Source: Maylandia zebra
Lineage: Eukaryota; Chordata; Actinopteri; Cichliformes; Cichlidae
Length of the DNA stretch: 64,000 nt
Direction: 5' to 3'
Assembly: GCF_041146795.1 (NCBI RefSeq)
Contig: NC_135168.1
Location: forward strand, 14,064,131 to 14,128,130
Part shown: one piece after another, positions 10,207 to 21,883 of the stretch
How the letters are laid out: each line of letters begins with the position of its first letter
Numbering within the stretch: the first letter of the stretch is position 1
The notes under the pieces: generated by a model
The model's input: the letters and a program-made list of their open reading frames with translations, nothing else
Told to the model about the DNA's origin: nothing
Database searches by the model: none
Translations under genes and position numbers: made by a program

Positions 10207-13200
10207 AGAATAGAATAGAATAGAATTCAACTTTATTGTCATTGCACATGCACAGGTACAGGGCAACGAAATGCAGTTTGCATCCATCCAGAAGTGCTTT
10301 AGTGATATAGATATATTACAATATATATTAGCAATAGTATAGATATGTAAGTATATTACAGAAATGGGTCTATTATGGTATGTTATAATGTACACGGTAT
10401 GAAGTATGTTGTGAATATTCTATAACTAAGTATGTACAGGCTGTAGTGAGTACAAGCTATGAACAGGATATAAATATGAAAAACTATACAGAATATGAAA
10501 TAAATAACTTTACAGAAATTTGAGATATACAGCTATACAGAAATGGGAACTATGCAAGTTGTAAACAGTTGTAGGATTAAAGATTATTGAATGTACAGAA
10601 TGATTATTTACACAGAGCTATACAGTAGTGCAGTTAAGATAAGTGAGGGTGTAGATAGTTTCTACAGAGGCTATATAAAGTGCTAGTGGTTGTGAGTGGT
10701 GGTTCAGTCCATGTTATTATTGTGTTTGAGGGTACAGTTGTCCATTGTGGGGGTGTGTATGTTCAGTGCATGAGTTTAACGTGGGTCAGATGTCAGGAGG
10801 CAGAGTTCAGGAGTCTGACAGCTGTGGGGAAGAAGCTGTTCCGGTACCTGGTGGTCTTAGTCCGGAGGCTCCTGTGGCGCCTCCCAGAGGGCAGGAGGGT
10901 GAAGACTCCATGTGATGGGTGACTGGGGTCTTTGATGATTTTCCCAGCCCTTTTCAGACACCGCTTCCTGTAGATGTCTTTTATGGCAGGAAGTGGTGCT
11001 CCGGCGATGCGCTGGGCAGTTTTCACGACCCTCTGCAACGCCTTCCGGTCCGAGGCAGAGCAGTTCCCGTACCAGACTGTTATACAGTTGGTCAGGATGC
11101 TCTCGATGGTGCAACGATAGAAGTTCACCAGGATGTCTGAGGACAGGTGGTTCTTCCTCAGGGTCCTCAAGAAGAAGAGGCGCTGGTGAGCCTTCTTGAC
11201 CAGCTTGGAGCAGTTGGTCGTCCAGGTGAGATCCTCGGAGATGTGGACTCCCAGGAACTTGAAGCTGCTCACACGCTCCACAGCCGTCCCCTTAATGTGG
11301 ATGGGTGGATGTGGGTCAGCATTCCTCCTGTAGTCCACGATGAGCTCCTTGGTCTTCTCGGTGTTAAGCAGCAGGTTGTTTGTGTCGCACCACTCAGCCA
11401 GACGATCCACCTCCTCCCTGTAGGCAGCCTCATTGTTGTCACTGATGAGGCCAATCACCGTGGTGTCATCTGCAAACTTAATGATGGTGTTGGAACCATC
11501 AGCAGGTCTGCAGTCGTGGGTGAAGAGGGAGTAGAGGAAAGGGCTCATCACACAGCCTTGTGGTACACCGGTGTTCATTGTGATGGTAGATGAGCAGTGG
11601 TTATCCAGCCGGACATGTTGGGGGCGGTTGGTCAGGAAGTCCAGTAACCATTTGCAGATGAGGGAGCTGATGCCCAGGTCTGTCAGTTTCCTGATGAGTT
11701 GTGAGGGGTGGATTGTATTGAATGCTGAACTGAAGTCTATAAACAGCATTCTGGCGTAGGTGTTGTTGTTGTCCAGGTGTGAGAGGACAGAGTGCAGTGC
11801 GATGGAGACTGCATCCTCTGTGCCCCTGTTATGGCGGTATGCGAATTGGTGGGGGTCCAGGGTGGGGGGGAGACAGGATTTGAAGTGTGCTAGGACCAGC
11901 TGCTCTAAGCACTTAGTGATGATGGGGGTGAGTGCTACTGGGCGGTAGTCATTGAGGCAATATGGGTTGGAGTTTTTGGGTATCGGGACGATGGAGGTGG
12001 ATTTGAAGCAGGCCGGTACCACAGCGTGGGCCAAGGACAGATTGAATATGTCTGTGAGCACTCCTGCAAGCTCCCCAGAACACGCTCTGAGAACACGCCC
12101 GGGGATGCCATCTGGACCTGCAGCCTTGTGGACATTGATCCTGCTCAGCACCGCTCCTACATCGGTGGGGGAGAGAGTCAGAGGTTGGTGGTCTGGCGTC
12201 ATGTCTGCTTTGGTTGTGGTTGTGGGGTTCCCTCGCTCAAAACGAGCATAAAAGTTGTTGAGCTCGTTGAGGAAGGAGACATCAGAGGATGCGGGGGAGG
12301 GTTTGGTGGTCCTGTAGTCTGTAATGGTCTGGAGTCCTTGCCACATGTGTCGGGGGTTGGAGTTGGAGAAGTGTTCTTCTACCTTCTTTTTGTAATGGTG
12401 TTTGGCTTTTTTGATGCCCTTCTTTAGATTAGCCCTGGCTGTGCTGTAGGCGTGTGCATCTCCTGACCTAAAGGCGGTGTTGCGGGCCTTCAGGAGGAGA
12501 CGAACATCCCGGTTCATCCAAGGCTTCTGGTTGGGGTACATGGTGATCCGTTTCTGGGTGGTAACACTGTCTGTGGTTTCGGAGATGTAATCCAGTACAG
12601 ATGAGGCGTACTGGTCCAGGTCTGTGTGGGTGAACATATTCCAGTCTGTGTTTTTAAATCTGTCCTGGAGCACTGCCTCTGTCCCCTCTGGCCACACTTT
12701 AATTGTCCTCACAGCAGGTTTCACACGTTGGATGAGTGGTGAATACCTAGGTGTGAGGAACAGGGAGAGATGGTCCGATTGTCCAATGTGGGGGAGGGGT
12801 GTGGCTTTGTAGGCTCCAGCCAGGTTGGAATACACATGGTCTAAAGTCTTGTCTCCTCTGGTGTGGCAGGAGACATGTTGGTTGAATCTGGGGAGGACTG
12901 TCTTTAAGTTGGTGTGGTTGAAGTCGCCAGCAACAATAAAAGCAGCCTCGGGGTGTTTATTCTGGTGTTTGTTGATGGCTGCAGAAAGTTCTTTCATGGC
13001 TAACCTAGCATTAGCGTCGGGGGGGATATACACGGCAGTGAGTATGATTGAAGTGAGTTCTCTGGGGAGATAATAAGGTCTGCATTTGACCATTAAAAAC
13101 TCTGCATTAGGTGAGCAGTGACTCTCAGTAGTAGTGGAGTTCATGCACCAAGCATTGTTAATATAAATGCACAAACCTCCACCTCTGGTCTTGCCGGAGT

Positions 13201-13670
13201 CATCTGCTAGCCTGTCGGCTCGGTGTGTGTGGCGTCCTGCTAACTTGATAGCATTGTCCGGGCAGCTGTTGTTCAACCATGTTTCGGTGAAAAACATGAC
13301 ATTTGAGTCCATAATCCGTCTGTTGTTAGTGATGGAGAGCCGTATCTCATCCATTTTGTTTGCCAGAGAACGGACATTGGCAAGGAAAATACTGGGTAAA
13401 GGCAGCCGGTGTGGTGTTAGCTTTAGCTTAGCCCGTAGCCCTCCGTGCCTACCTCGCCTTTGTTTACGATCTCGGCGCCGTCTGCGTGCACTTCCGCCCG
13501 GCCGGGGAGAGTGGGCAGCCTCCGGTGTTCTGGAGATCTCTGGGATGAGTCGGAGATCAGCGATAAAACTGTTGGAGTTGTGAGTCCAGATGTCCAGAAG
13601 CTCTTGTCTGCTGTAGGTCAGCAACGCACAGCAATTCTGGACGAATAATCCGGTTAAAAGTTGCATTTAA
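10207..13670 (-). mobile_element. Near full-length Rex1/CR1-type LINE with intact ORF2
   Basis: This is a minus-strand non-LTR retrotransposon. Its 3' end is at 10207, where AGAAT pentamers (on the plus strand) adjoin CAACTTTATTG, the complement of a CAATAAAG-type tail typical of this LINE group. A noncoding 3' region of about 580 bp (10207-10792) precedes the ORF stop. The 5' end lies near 13,670. No ORF1 is seen, which suggests either a family with a single ORF or a 5'-truncated copy. Confidence 0.85.
10793..13666 (-). CDS. LINE ORF2: endonuclease plus reverse transcriptase, 957 aa
   Basis: The frame is uninterrupted from ATG to stop. After a basic leader ([16 protein letters not shown], about residues 60-80), the apurinic-type endonuclease starts at [14 protein letters not shown]. 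It has the catalytic Glu in [19 protein letters not shown], and the terminal SDH in [10 protein letters not shown]. The reverse transcriptase follows with [52 protein letters not shown] and the catalytic FADD in [10 protein letters not shown]. The C-terminus ([22 protein letters not shown]) matches the Rex1/Babar-like LINE tail as I remember it. It copies its own RNA at the cut target site. All key residues I can check are present, so this copy is young and possibly competent. Confidence 0.92.
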   Translation of the reverse strand: MQLLTGLFVQNCCALLTYSRQELLDIWTHNSNSFIADLRLIPEISRTPEAAHSPRPGGSARRRRRDRKQRRGRHGGLRAKLKLTPHRLPLPSIFLANVRSLANKMDEIRLSITNNRRIMDSNVMFFTETWLNNSCPDNAIKLAGRHTHRADRLADDSGKTRGGGLCIYINNAWCMNSTTTESHCSPNAEFLMVKCRPYYLPRELTSIILTAVYIPPDANARLAMKELSAAINKHQNKHPEAAFIVAGDFNHTNLKTVLPRFNQHVSCHTRGDKTLDHVYSNLAGAYKATPLPHIGQSDHLSLFLTPRYSPLIQRVKPAVRTIKVWPEGTEAVLQDRFKNTDWNMFTHTDLDQYASSVLDYISETTDSVTTQKRITMYPNQKPWMNRDVRLLLKARNTAFRSGDAHAYSTARANLKKGIKKAKHHYKKKVEEHFSNSNPRHMWQGLQTITDYRTTKPSPASSDVSFLNELNNFYARFERGNPTTTTKADMTPDHQPLTLSPTDVGAVLSRINVHKAAGPDGIPGRVLRACSGELAGVLTDIFNLSLAHAVVPACFKSTSIVPIPKNSNPYCLNDYRPVALTPIITKCLEQLVLAHFKSCLPPTLDPHQFAYRHNRGTEDAVSIALHSVLSHLDNNNTYARMLFIDFSSAFNTIHPSQLIRKLTDLGISSLICKWLLDFLTNRPQHVRLDNHCSSTITMNTGVPQGCVMSPFLYSLFTHDCRPADGSNTIIKFADDTTVIGLISDNNEAAYREEVDRLAEWCDTNNLLLNTEKTKELIVDYRRNADPHPPIHIKGTAVERVSSFKFLGVHISEDLTWTTNCSKLVKKAHQRLFFLRTLRKNHLSSDILVNFYRCTIESILTNCITVWYGNCSASDRKALQRVVKTAQRIAGAPLPAIKDIYRKRCLKRAGKIIKDPSHPSHGVFTLLPSGRRHRSLRTKTTRYRNSFFPTAVRLLNSAS

Positions 13671-13734
13671 CCTGTGCGATTTTTTTATTATAAAAAGAAA
13701 AGGTTTTCCACATATGCAAAAAGTGCCCTTTTTT

Positions 13735-13779
13735 CCCCCTGGAGCACTTGCCCCCCAAAATGTCTGTGCACGCCACTGG
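13735..13779 (-). repeat. Terminus of a hAT-like DNA transposon remnant
   Basis: Read on the minus strand, this begins CAGTGGCGTGCACAGACATT and continues with a G-run, resembling fish hAT-type termini (CAGTGGCG...). No partner end or transposase is visible nearby, so it is a scrap at best. Confidence 0.35.
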
Positions 13780-14645
13780 CAGTACTATTAAAATAAGTAC
13801 ACAATGCACTACTGATGAGCAAACCATGTGGCCAAACACTTTAAGAGACAGACTGGGATCATACCATTATGTGAAAGAGGACGGAAATGTCCCATAGACA
13901 GCAAGGGTAGTGGTAGAGACCAGTACACAGAGAAATGGGAGCTGTACTGAAATGCAAGCGTGTCAGGAAAGAGTGAAAAGGCAAAATGAGCAGCATCTGG
14001 CTGCATTTCAGTGATATTGGAGACCACAAAGCTGAGTGCAACATTTATATAGGAGATATACAGAAGACGCTGAGAGTAGAACTGATAAAATTAGGAGATG
14101 GCTAAAGTGAGACCCATTTTTATTTCCACCCATTTTCCACTGTGGAGGACAAAAGGTTTCAAACTCGTCCAGGTCTTAAACCTCACGTGTTCTTCCTAAT
14201 AGCAGTAAATGGATAGAAATAAGGCTTTTATGAAAACACTGAATAAAACTTGCTGCCTTTAAAAAGACTAAATGTACAGTTCAGTATTGAATACTACATA
14301 AAATAAACTATATATAAAGTGTGTCTGAATGGCAGAGATGCAGAAATATGTGCATGTAGCACAGAGCCACAGCTCAGTGTCTGAATGAGTCTCACAGACC
14401 TGAATGTGCTGTTGAAGCCATTTATAATTATAACGTAATTCTTTACTCGTTTGATCTGCTCCTTACCACAAGCCACCAGACGTAGAAGGTTTTGGACTTT
14501 TAACTATATTTTCTGAAGTTTTACAACTTTTCTTACTGTTAAAAACCTCGTTATGGCCGTTCATGCTGTACAAAGTAATTAGACACTTGTGGTATCTACA
14601 GAAATGTCAGAATCTCAGCTAAAAGTTCACAAAACCATCTCAACA
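13780..14645. other. No recognised feature
   Basis: AT-rich sequence with only short, motif-free open frames. I see no splice-bounded exon or known repeat. Confidence 0.4.
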
Positions 14646-14819
14646 ACCACCAAACAGCTAAAACAGCAGGTGAGCAGATCACACAAAAAAGATGTAAACA
14701 CAAATCCCCCTGATCATCTGTTTTTTAAACATGAAGCTTAGTTTTGGACGTTCATTTACCGCTGGTTCAGTGAATTTTGGTTGGACAGTGCAGCCTCAGA
14801 ATCTGTGAGAAGTCTGCTT

Positions 14820-14821
<2 letters not shown>
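14646..14821 (+). repeat. Left copy of a 176-bp perfect direct repeat
   Basis: Appears identical to 15,771-15,946 at a constant offset of 1125. It abuts the poly(T) of the intervening retroposon, so it looks like a target-site duplication, although one of extraordinary length. Confidence 0.9.
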
Positions 14822-14878
<57 letters not shown>

Positions 14879-14938
14879 GACATCAGAAACAGCAGTATGC
14901 GACATTACGTGATGGCAGAGCTTCAGTTCATCCTTTGT

Positions 14939-14973
<35 letters not shown>

Positions 14974-15770
14974 AATAGGACAGGGGGAATGAATGAGAGA
15001 GAGAGGGGGAGAGAAAGAAAGAAAACCCAAGGGGAGAAGAGACGGTGAGAAGGGGGGGGAAGAGAGACAAAAAAAAAAAAAAAAAAAACTCCTGGGTCAC
15101 CTGTATGGAGAAAAAACAAACAAACAAACAAACAAACAAACAGAGGAGACAGCAAACAACAAAGAGCAACATAATAATAGAGAAAACAAAGCACCATCAC
15201 AATAAACTAGCTAGTCATAGATATCAGTATTTACTAAGTAATAAACGATATTGTGCAGCACGCAAGATAGACAGCGCACAGTGTGCTTTGAGGCAGCAGC
15301 CAAGAAAGCTTTAGTCCGCGTCTGTGAATACCCATGTGTGCATACCTGTGTGGATCAGCATGCTTGCATTCCAAAGGTTTCTCCATGTAATGATCTGCTA
15401 GGGAGTGTGGGGGGGCCACAGCCCCATCCTCCAGGGTGTGAAGCGGGTATGGAGGAGATCAAAACTCCAGACATCCAGAGGCCCCCAGAACACAAGAGAC
15501 CATGGAAGACCAACAGAGGGGCAGCCGCGCCACTGTCCCAGTAAGAGCTGAGGAGAGTCCCAGATGAGGGCTCGCCCAGCAGCCGCGGAGCAGAAGTCAG
15601 GGGGAGTTGCAGTGACGCGCCCGTGAGCTCCGCCGGCCCCCAGCTGTGCCTGAGTGACCGAGCCCTAGGCCGAGAGGCCGGGGGCACCCCACCTCCAAAG
15701 GGGCCCGAGCGAGCCCCAGGCCCCAGGCCCCGACAAGCGGCCGCCAAGGAGTGAGCCGGTGTGTACCCGG
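14822..15770 (-). mobile_element. Poly(A) retroposon, copy A (minus strand), with double poly(A)
   Basis: Read on the minus strand, a GC-rich 5' part (15,770 to about 15,400) leads into pyrimidine-rich sequence and a first A-run (14,941-14,969). About 65 bp of sequence not seen in the other copies follows, then a second A-run of about 50 (14,822-14,873). The family recurs at 28,960-29,941 and 54,908-55,520. Long frames across the GC-rich part are low-complexity Pro/Ser/Gly products, not proteins. No reverse transcriptase is visible, so this is a 5'-truncated LINE end or a SINE-like element using another element's machinery. The flanking 176-bp direct repeats support insertion as one unit. Confidence 0.75.
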
Positions 15771-15946
15771 ACCACCAAACAGCTAAAACAGCAGGTGAGC
15801 AGATCACACAAAAAAGATGTAAACACAAATCCCCCTGATCATCTGTTTTTTAAACATGAAGCTTAGTTTTGGACGTTCATTTACCGCTGGTTCAGTGAAT
15901 TTTGGTTGGACAGTGCAGCCTCAGAATCTGTGAGAAGTCTGCTTTC
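15771..15946 (+). repeat. Right copy of the 176-bp direct repeat
   Basis: Matches 14,646-14,821 without gaps. It starts exactly where the GC-rich end of retroposon A stops. Beyond 15,946 the sequence continues as normal flank. Confidence 0.9.
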
Positions 15947-16191
15947 AGCACGCAACAGTATTGTTGTGTTGTGTGCTGTGGATCCACCTCTGCAAACTCA
16001 TCACTGTTTCACCATCATGTTTCTACTTAGACAATAACAAAGGAAGAAGTTCCCAGGAACTACTTCCTGTCTTGTTAACATAAGAGTATGTTGCCCTTCA
16101 AAACACCTCCACTTCTCCTCTTATTAGAGGACTGCCTTATTATTAATCTGCTAATTCTGTCAGTTGATGAAAGGAAAATGCTTGATCTCAC

Positions 16192-16365
16192 CTGAGAGAT
16201 TCCAGTGTACAGTGTGGACTCTTCAGTCCTTCAGACAGAAGCTTCACGCCTGAATCCTTCAGGTTAATGTTACTCAGGTCCAGCTGTCTCAGATTAGAGG
16301 TCTGAGAGCTGAGACCTGAGGCCAGAGCTTCACAGCTTCTCTCTGACAGGTCACAGTGACTCAGT
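16192..16365 (-). pseudogene. Orphan NLR-type leucine-rich-repeat exon
   Basis: The minus strand has TTTTTCAG, then a 174-bp open block (58 codons), then GTGAGA. The peptide contains [38 protein letters not shown] and [10 protein letters not shown], two ribonuclease-inhibitor-type LRR units. The 174-bp size and phase are typical of tandem LRR exons in the large fish NLR (NLRC3/NLRP12-like) families. No NACHT exon, other LRR exon or B30.2 exon lies nearby. It may be a relic, or a distal exon of a gene whose remaining exons lie beyond the LINE to the right. Confidence 0.8.
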
Positions 16366-16840
16366 CTGAAAAATAACAGATAAACAATTACAAAAATAAA
16401 ACACTTATGTTGAAGTGTAGTGAGATACTATTATATTTAGCAATATTTAATCTTGTTTTGTCAGGAAACTGAGCACTGATGCAGAGCAACATGTGGAGAG
16501 AATCAGAGGAGAAGAAGTGAAGAGAGAAAAGCAGTAAAACAACACTGAATTGTTCAGTGTGCTTTTGATATCAACAGAATGTGTCAAATTTCTTTGTTTT
16601 GTATTTGTTTTAGTAGAATTGATGGTTATCACTTAGATAACAACCACAGGCCAGGTCTAAATTGCACTTTGGTGACAGTTTGGACATGGACAATTTGTGC
16701 TCCATTGTATTCAGTATTGAACAAACTGAGTACCGATGACCACTTAATATTTTTGATATTTTATTTGAGTTGTTCCACCTGATCTGTGTTAACTAGAATA
16801 AACATTTAAAAGCTAAAGCTATGATCACATATGTACTTAC
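16366..16840. other. No recognised feature
   Basis: AT-rich sequence between the LRR exon and a hAT-like element. It would be intronic if the LRR exon belongs to a live gene. No other exon is visible. Confidence 0.4.
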
Positions 16841-17790
16841 CAGAGATGGGCAGTAACGCGTTACTGTAATCTGATTACTTTTTTCAAGTAACAAGTAAAG
16901 TAAGGGATTACTATTGCAAAATCGGTAATTAGATTACCGTTACTTTCCCGTAGGAACGCTGCATTACTGCGTTATTAAAACCGTGATTTTTTGCGAGAAT
17001 GTCTCACGACAGTGACGAGTGCGCCGTCAGTGACAACAGCTGTGTGCAGATCAACAATGGATCACATATCGATTGTGGGAGACAGTATGAGCGTGTAGCG
17101 TTTAAAGCGTGGAAGTACTGACCTTACTTTGAGTTTGATTCCATAAAAAGTGACAAAAACATTAGCGTCCGCTGTGCGTGGGAAGAAAACTTTTTACAAG
17201 GAAAAAAAACCCCCTAAACTTCCAAGCAAGCTCAGAGTGCCCAACGACGTAATGGGAAATTCACAGAGAAACTCGCGGATTCTTCAACTGACCGCGGCAC
17301 ACCTGCACCAGGGTAAACCTCCGCCTACTGCAGACAAGCTTTACAGGTGAAAATAGAGCAACAGGACCGCTGAGTCTTTGACTTTATTTATTTTCTGCTG
17401 TGTTTTACTTGCATTTATTTGAAAGAGTGAGTGTAAACACAAAAATATTTTATTTTATGTGCTGGAATGTGCAGAAAATAGGTTTAAATGTTAAACTAAT
17501 TTATTCAAGTCAGAGAATATTGCATATAATTAAATTTTTGCTTGATGCATAAAGTTAAAAGATTAAAACTGATAAAACAAGTAAAAAAAAAGAGACTTTT
17601 CCATTTGATTACATTTTGTATGATGGATTATGTAGAAAAAGTAGAATTGGGCTGAAAGATCTATCGCTTTATCACCTCTTCAGGTTGTAAATCGTGTTTT
17701 TAAAAAGTAACTAAGTAACTAAGTAATTAATTACTTTTGAAAATAAGTAAAGTAACGGGATTACTTTTTTGGGGAAGTAATCAGTAATAA
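16841..17790 (+). mobile_element. hAT-like transposon remnant
   Basis: It starts with CAGAGATGGGCAGTAACGCG, a known fish hAT-type terminus, followed by runs of GTAACG/GATTAC. Around 17,095-17,200 broken frames read AFKAWKY.PYFEFDSIKSDK and a Cys, resembling a BED-type zinc-finger start of a hAT transposase. The right part (17,700-17,788) again holds GTAAC/GATTACTTTTTT repeats, but the terminal CATCTCTG is missing. It appears cut by the tail of the LINE at 17,793. An inverted second fragment lies at 38,755-39,003. Confidence 0.6.
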
Positions 17791-17792
17791 GA

Positions 17793-20700
17793 TAAAGATA
17801 AGATAAGATAACCTTTATTAGTCCCACACATGGGAAATTTGTTTTGTCACAGCAGGAAGTGGACAGTGCAAAAGTTATGATGCAAAAATTAGAATACGAT
17901 AAGAATAAATACAGTACACAACTGTACAGAATAGAATAAAATAAAATAATATACTATATACAGTAGAATAAAATAGAATAAAAATATACAATAAGATAAA
18001 AATAGAATACAAATGCTATATACACTGAGTAAAAATACAACGATGCCAGAAAAGATTATTGCACTTAGTATTATTGCATATGTATGGATGTGTGTGTTTG
18101 TTCAGTTAAAGTCTTTGTTGTGGAGTCTGACAGCAGTGGGGAGGAAAGACCTGCGAAATCTCTCCGTCCCACACCGTGGGTGCCGCAGTCTCCCACTGAA
18201 GGAGCTGCTCAGTGCTGTCACAGTCTGCTGCATGGGGTGGGAGATGTTGTCCAACAGGGATGACAGCTTAGCCGCCATTCTCCTGTCACTCACCACCTCC
18301 ACTGGGTCCAGAGGGCATCCTAGGACAGAGCTGGTCCTTCGGATCACCCTGTTCAGTCTCTTCCTGTCCCCAGCAGAGATGCTGCCGCCCCAGCAGACCA
18401 CACCATAAAAGATAGCAGAAGCCACCACAGAGTCATAGAAGGTCTTCAGGAGTGGGCCCTCCACTCCAAATGACCTGAGTCTCCGCAGCAGGTACAGCCT
18501 GCTCTGCCCTTTCCTGTAGAGGGCGTCTGAGTTATGAGTCCAGTCCAGTCTATTGTTCAGATGAACACCAAGGTACCTGTAGCTGTCCACAGCCTCAATG
18601 TCCATACCTTGGATGTTCAGTAGTTGCAGTGGAGAATGCTTGTGCCTGCGGAAGTCTACCACCAGCTCCTTGGTTTTACTGGCATTGATCTGGAGGTAGT
18701 TCAGCTGGCACCAGTCCACAAAGTCTTGAGTCAGTCCTCTGTACTCCTTGTTGTCCCCATCAGTGATGAGGCCGACTATTGCAGAGTCATCAGAGAACTT
18801 CTGCAGGAAGCACTGGGTGGAGTTGTGGGAGAAGTCTGCAGTGTAGATGGTGAAGAGGAACGGAGCCAGAACCGTTCCCTGTGGGGCCCCCGTACTGCAG
18901 ACGACCCTGTCCGACACACAGCCCTGAGTCCTCACATACTGTGGTTGGTCGGTGAGGTAGTCCAGAATCCAGGTAGTGAGGTGATGGTCCACTCCAGAGT
19001 TCACCAGCTTGTCCTTTAGAACCGAGGGAAGAATGGTGTTGAAGGCACTGGAGAAATCAAAGAACATGATTCTCATAGTGCTTCCAGCGGTCTCCAGGTG
19101 AGCGAGGGAACGATGTAGGAGGTGAATGACGGCATCATCTGCTCCAATGCCAGGCTGGTAGGCAAACTGAAGTGGGTCTAGTGATGAGCTTGTTAGGCGC
19201 CGAAGCTGAGCCAGGACCAACCGCTCCAGGGTCTTCATCAGGTGGGATGTCAGAGCCACCGGCCTGTAGCTGTTGAGGTCCTTGGGGCGTGAAGTCTTTG
19301 GCACTGGAACAACACAGGAGGTTTTCCAGAGCTGTGGGATTCTTCCCAGCCTCAGGCTCAGGTTGAAGAGGTGCTCCATCACCCCACACAGTTGGTCCGC
19401 GCAGGACCTGACGACCCTCGAGCTGATGCCATCTGGGCCCGCTGCCTTCTTGCCATTAATCCTCCTCAGTTCCCTCCTAACCTGGGTGGTTGAGAGAGAC
19501 AGGCTGGAGCCTTGTGTTGAGTGTGTATTGGATGCTGTTGTTGGGGGTGGGGGGAGTGAGCAGGGTGAATAGAGGAGGTGTGAAGTGTCTGAGGTGGAAC
19601 AGCAGCAGTGGGGGTGGGTGAGTCTGCAGCCGATGTTGCAGACTGCCTCATGGCTGAATCAAATCTGTTGAAGAAATGATTCAGTTCATTTGCCCATCTC
19701 ACATCCCTCCCAGGCAGAGAGTTCTGCTGTTTGTGGCCCGAGATGGTTCTGAGGCCTCTCCAGACTTCACCAACGTTGTTTTGCTGAAGCTGGTTCTCCA
19801 TCTTCTGCCTATAGCTGTCTTTCCCATTCCTTATCAGTCCCCTCAACTCTCTCTGCACCCTTTTCAACTCCTCTTTGTCTTTGGATTTGAAGGCCCCCCT
19901 CTTCTGCTTGAGGACAGCTTTAATTTCTGGGGTAATCCAAGGTTTGTTGTTGGAAAAACACCGTACAGTCCTGGTAGGTACGGTGTTATCCACACAGAAA
20001 TTAATATAGTCAGTAATGCATGTAGTAAGGCTGTCGATGTCCTCTCCGTGGTCGTCACAGATCACCTCCCACACAGTCGACTCAAAACAATCCTTAAGAG
20101 CCTCCTCGCTCTCCTCCGACCATCTCTGCACTGTGCGGGTGGCTGGTAGCTCCCTGCGCACTAAGGGCTCATACACAGGGACAAGGTGCACCAGGTTGTG
20201 GTCAGATTTGCCCAGTGGAGGGAGAGGTGATGAACTGTATGCCTCTTCTGCATTGGCATACAGTAAGTCCAATGTTTTATTGTCTCTGGTTGGGCAGGTC
20301 ACATACTGGGTGAAGGTGGGCAGTGTGGAGTCCAGTGAGGCATGATTGAAGTCCCCTGATATTATGAGAAAGGCTCTCAGTGATTGTGTTTGCAGTCTGC
20401 TGACCACAGAGTGGAGAGAGTCACAGGCTGCATCCGCGTTGGCCGAGGGGGGGACATATGCTGTTATTGCGATAACATGCGAGAACTCCCGGGGCAGAGA
20501 GTACGGACGCATGCTAACGGCTAACAGCTCAATGTCTCTGCTGCAGAGTTGTTCTTTCACAGTGATGTGCCCAGGGTTACACCATCTGTCGTTCACAAAC
20601 ACTGTCAGTCCCCCTCCTTTCCTCTTACCGCTCTCTCTCGTCCTGTCCGCTCGCAGCATCTGAAATCCCGGTAGTGTCACGCTCGTGTCCGGAGTTAGCG

Positions 20701-21200
20701 GTGTTAGCCACGACTCCGTTAGCATCATGATGCTACATTGCCGGTACTCCCTCTGTGACCAGGTTAGCGACGTGAGCTCATCCATCTTATTGGGCAAAGA
20801 TCTTACGTTTCCAATGATTACAGAAGGAAGAGATGGTCGATAACGTCTCCTTCTCGGGCGACGGCGCTCCTTCCCAGCACGACACCCCCGTCTTTTCCTC
20901 CTCAGCTCGCTGGGAATGTCGGGTCTGTCCGCCAACAGTACCGCTGCAGGACGCAGCGCTAACAGCTGATCCTTACTGTAAACAAAGGATCCCTGCTCTG
21001 GGTCCCCAGACACGCGGGAAAAAAGTAGAAATAAACTAAGAAAAACGACCAGAACTAGCACAAAACGGTAGAACATGGTTGCAGAGTCTAATTACTGATA
21101 CGTTAGTTATAAAAAATTACGAGAAGAAAAAGATAAGAAAGAAAGAAACTCAGAATGAGCAGAGCTGCTGTAACAGGCTGCCGCACACGGGGGGCGCCGG
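17793..21200 (-). mobile_element. Second LINE (Rex1/L2-like), once frameshifted
   Basis: The 3' end at 17,793 shows GATAA repeats next to AACCTTTATTAGTCCC on the plus strand, the complement of a LINE tail. The noncoding 3' region runs to 18,101, the ORF pieces run from 18,102 to 21,076, and about 100 bp of 5' sequence follows. It is a different subfamily from the 10.2-13.7 kb LINE, judged by its sequence and its tail repeat. A related endonuclease fragment is at 41,020-41,310. Confidence 0.85.
18102..21076 (-). pseudogene. LINE ORF2 (endonuclease + RT) split by one frameshift
   Basis: The first frame (21,076-19,466) has the endonuclease: VIIGNVRSLPNKMDE, MLTESWLTPLT, ISGDFNHASLD and GKSDHNLVHL. 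The second frame enters before 19,440 as [19 protein letters not shown] and continues with [43 protein letters not shown] and FSDDSAIVGL, ending at 18,102. The catalytic box is FSDD rather than the usual F/YADD. A single-base shift in about 19,470-19,560 explains the break. The N-terminus (MFYRFVLVLVVFLSLFLLFS) resembles a signal peptide, which is odd for a LINE protein and may be a by-product of 5' sequence. Otherwise the protein is close to complete. Confidence 0.9.
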
Positions 21201-21883
21201 ATAAGTGATGGATGGAGGGAATTTTACTTCAGCCACAGAAATCCTAAACAGGAAGGAGGAGCAGAGTTACAGTGGATCACTATCCAGCAGGGAAACAAGG
21301 TTTATTTCAATTTCTTGGCCATGAGTGAGATTTACTGAGTGGGCAAATTAGGGAAACGACACCATCAGATCCCGAGCCCTCCATGTGTTAATCAAGAGAC
21401 GGCTGCTGTGCTACATCCATAAATAATGAATAAATTAGGAGCTAAAGTTGAAAGGACAGTTTATTTGTACCATCTTCACGTGAACACATTCAAGAACATC
21501 ACAGATGAAGAAACATTAAAAACTTCCACACTACATAAAGCAAGAAAAATAGTTTTTCTTTCAGGTGGTTTCAGAAAAACAGAAACATCAAACATCTCCA
21601 AGACTCTCTTTGAAAGAACTAAAAACCTTTGTTCTCATGGTCCAATCATGAGTGAACTCCCCGATGAAGCCTTGTGTGCTAAAACATGTCAGAGTTTTAA
21701 AGGTTAAACATGAGTTTCCAAAACGTTTTGCTGGAGAACAATGAACTATTTGACTGAGTTTCAATCATTTACAGACGAGCAAAACCAGGACAGACAAAAA
21801 AGGACAAAACTGACTCAGTAAAACACAGAAAAGAAGATCCCATGTAGATCTGTATTATGTAGAAGTTCAGCCCAGCAACCAGT
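21201..21883. other. Downstream flank / probable 3' UTR of the zinc-finger gene
   Basis: The segment just 3' of the zinc-finger stop (minus strand) is unremarkable, A/T-rich and lacks coding motifs. It would carry the 3' UTR if the gene is expressed. The part near 21,201-21,300 abuts the 5' end of the LINE. Confidence 0.4.

Noticed and set aside
11147-12427. Plus-strand frames of 99-148 codons
   Set aside because: These are antisense shadows of the intact LINE ORF2 on the minus strand.
14873-15200. Phe/Leu-rich frames resembling membrane proteins
   Set aside because: They arise from poly(T) and pyrimidine-rich tracts of retroposon A.
15355-15828. 157-codon minus-strand frame rich in Pro, Ser, Gly and Ala
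   Set aside because: It lies within the GC-rich part of retroposon A, and several overlapping frames are open in copy B as well. There are no motifs, so it reflects base composition.
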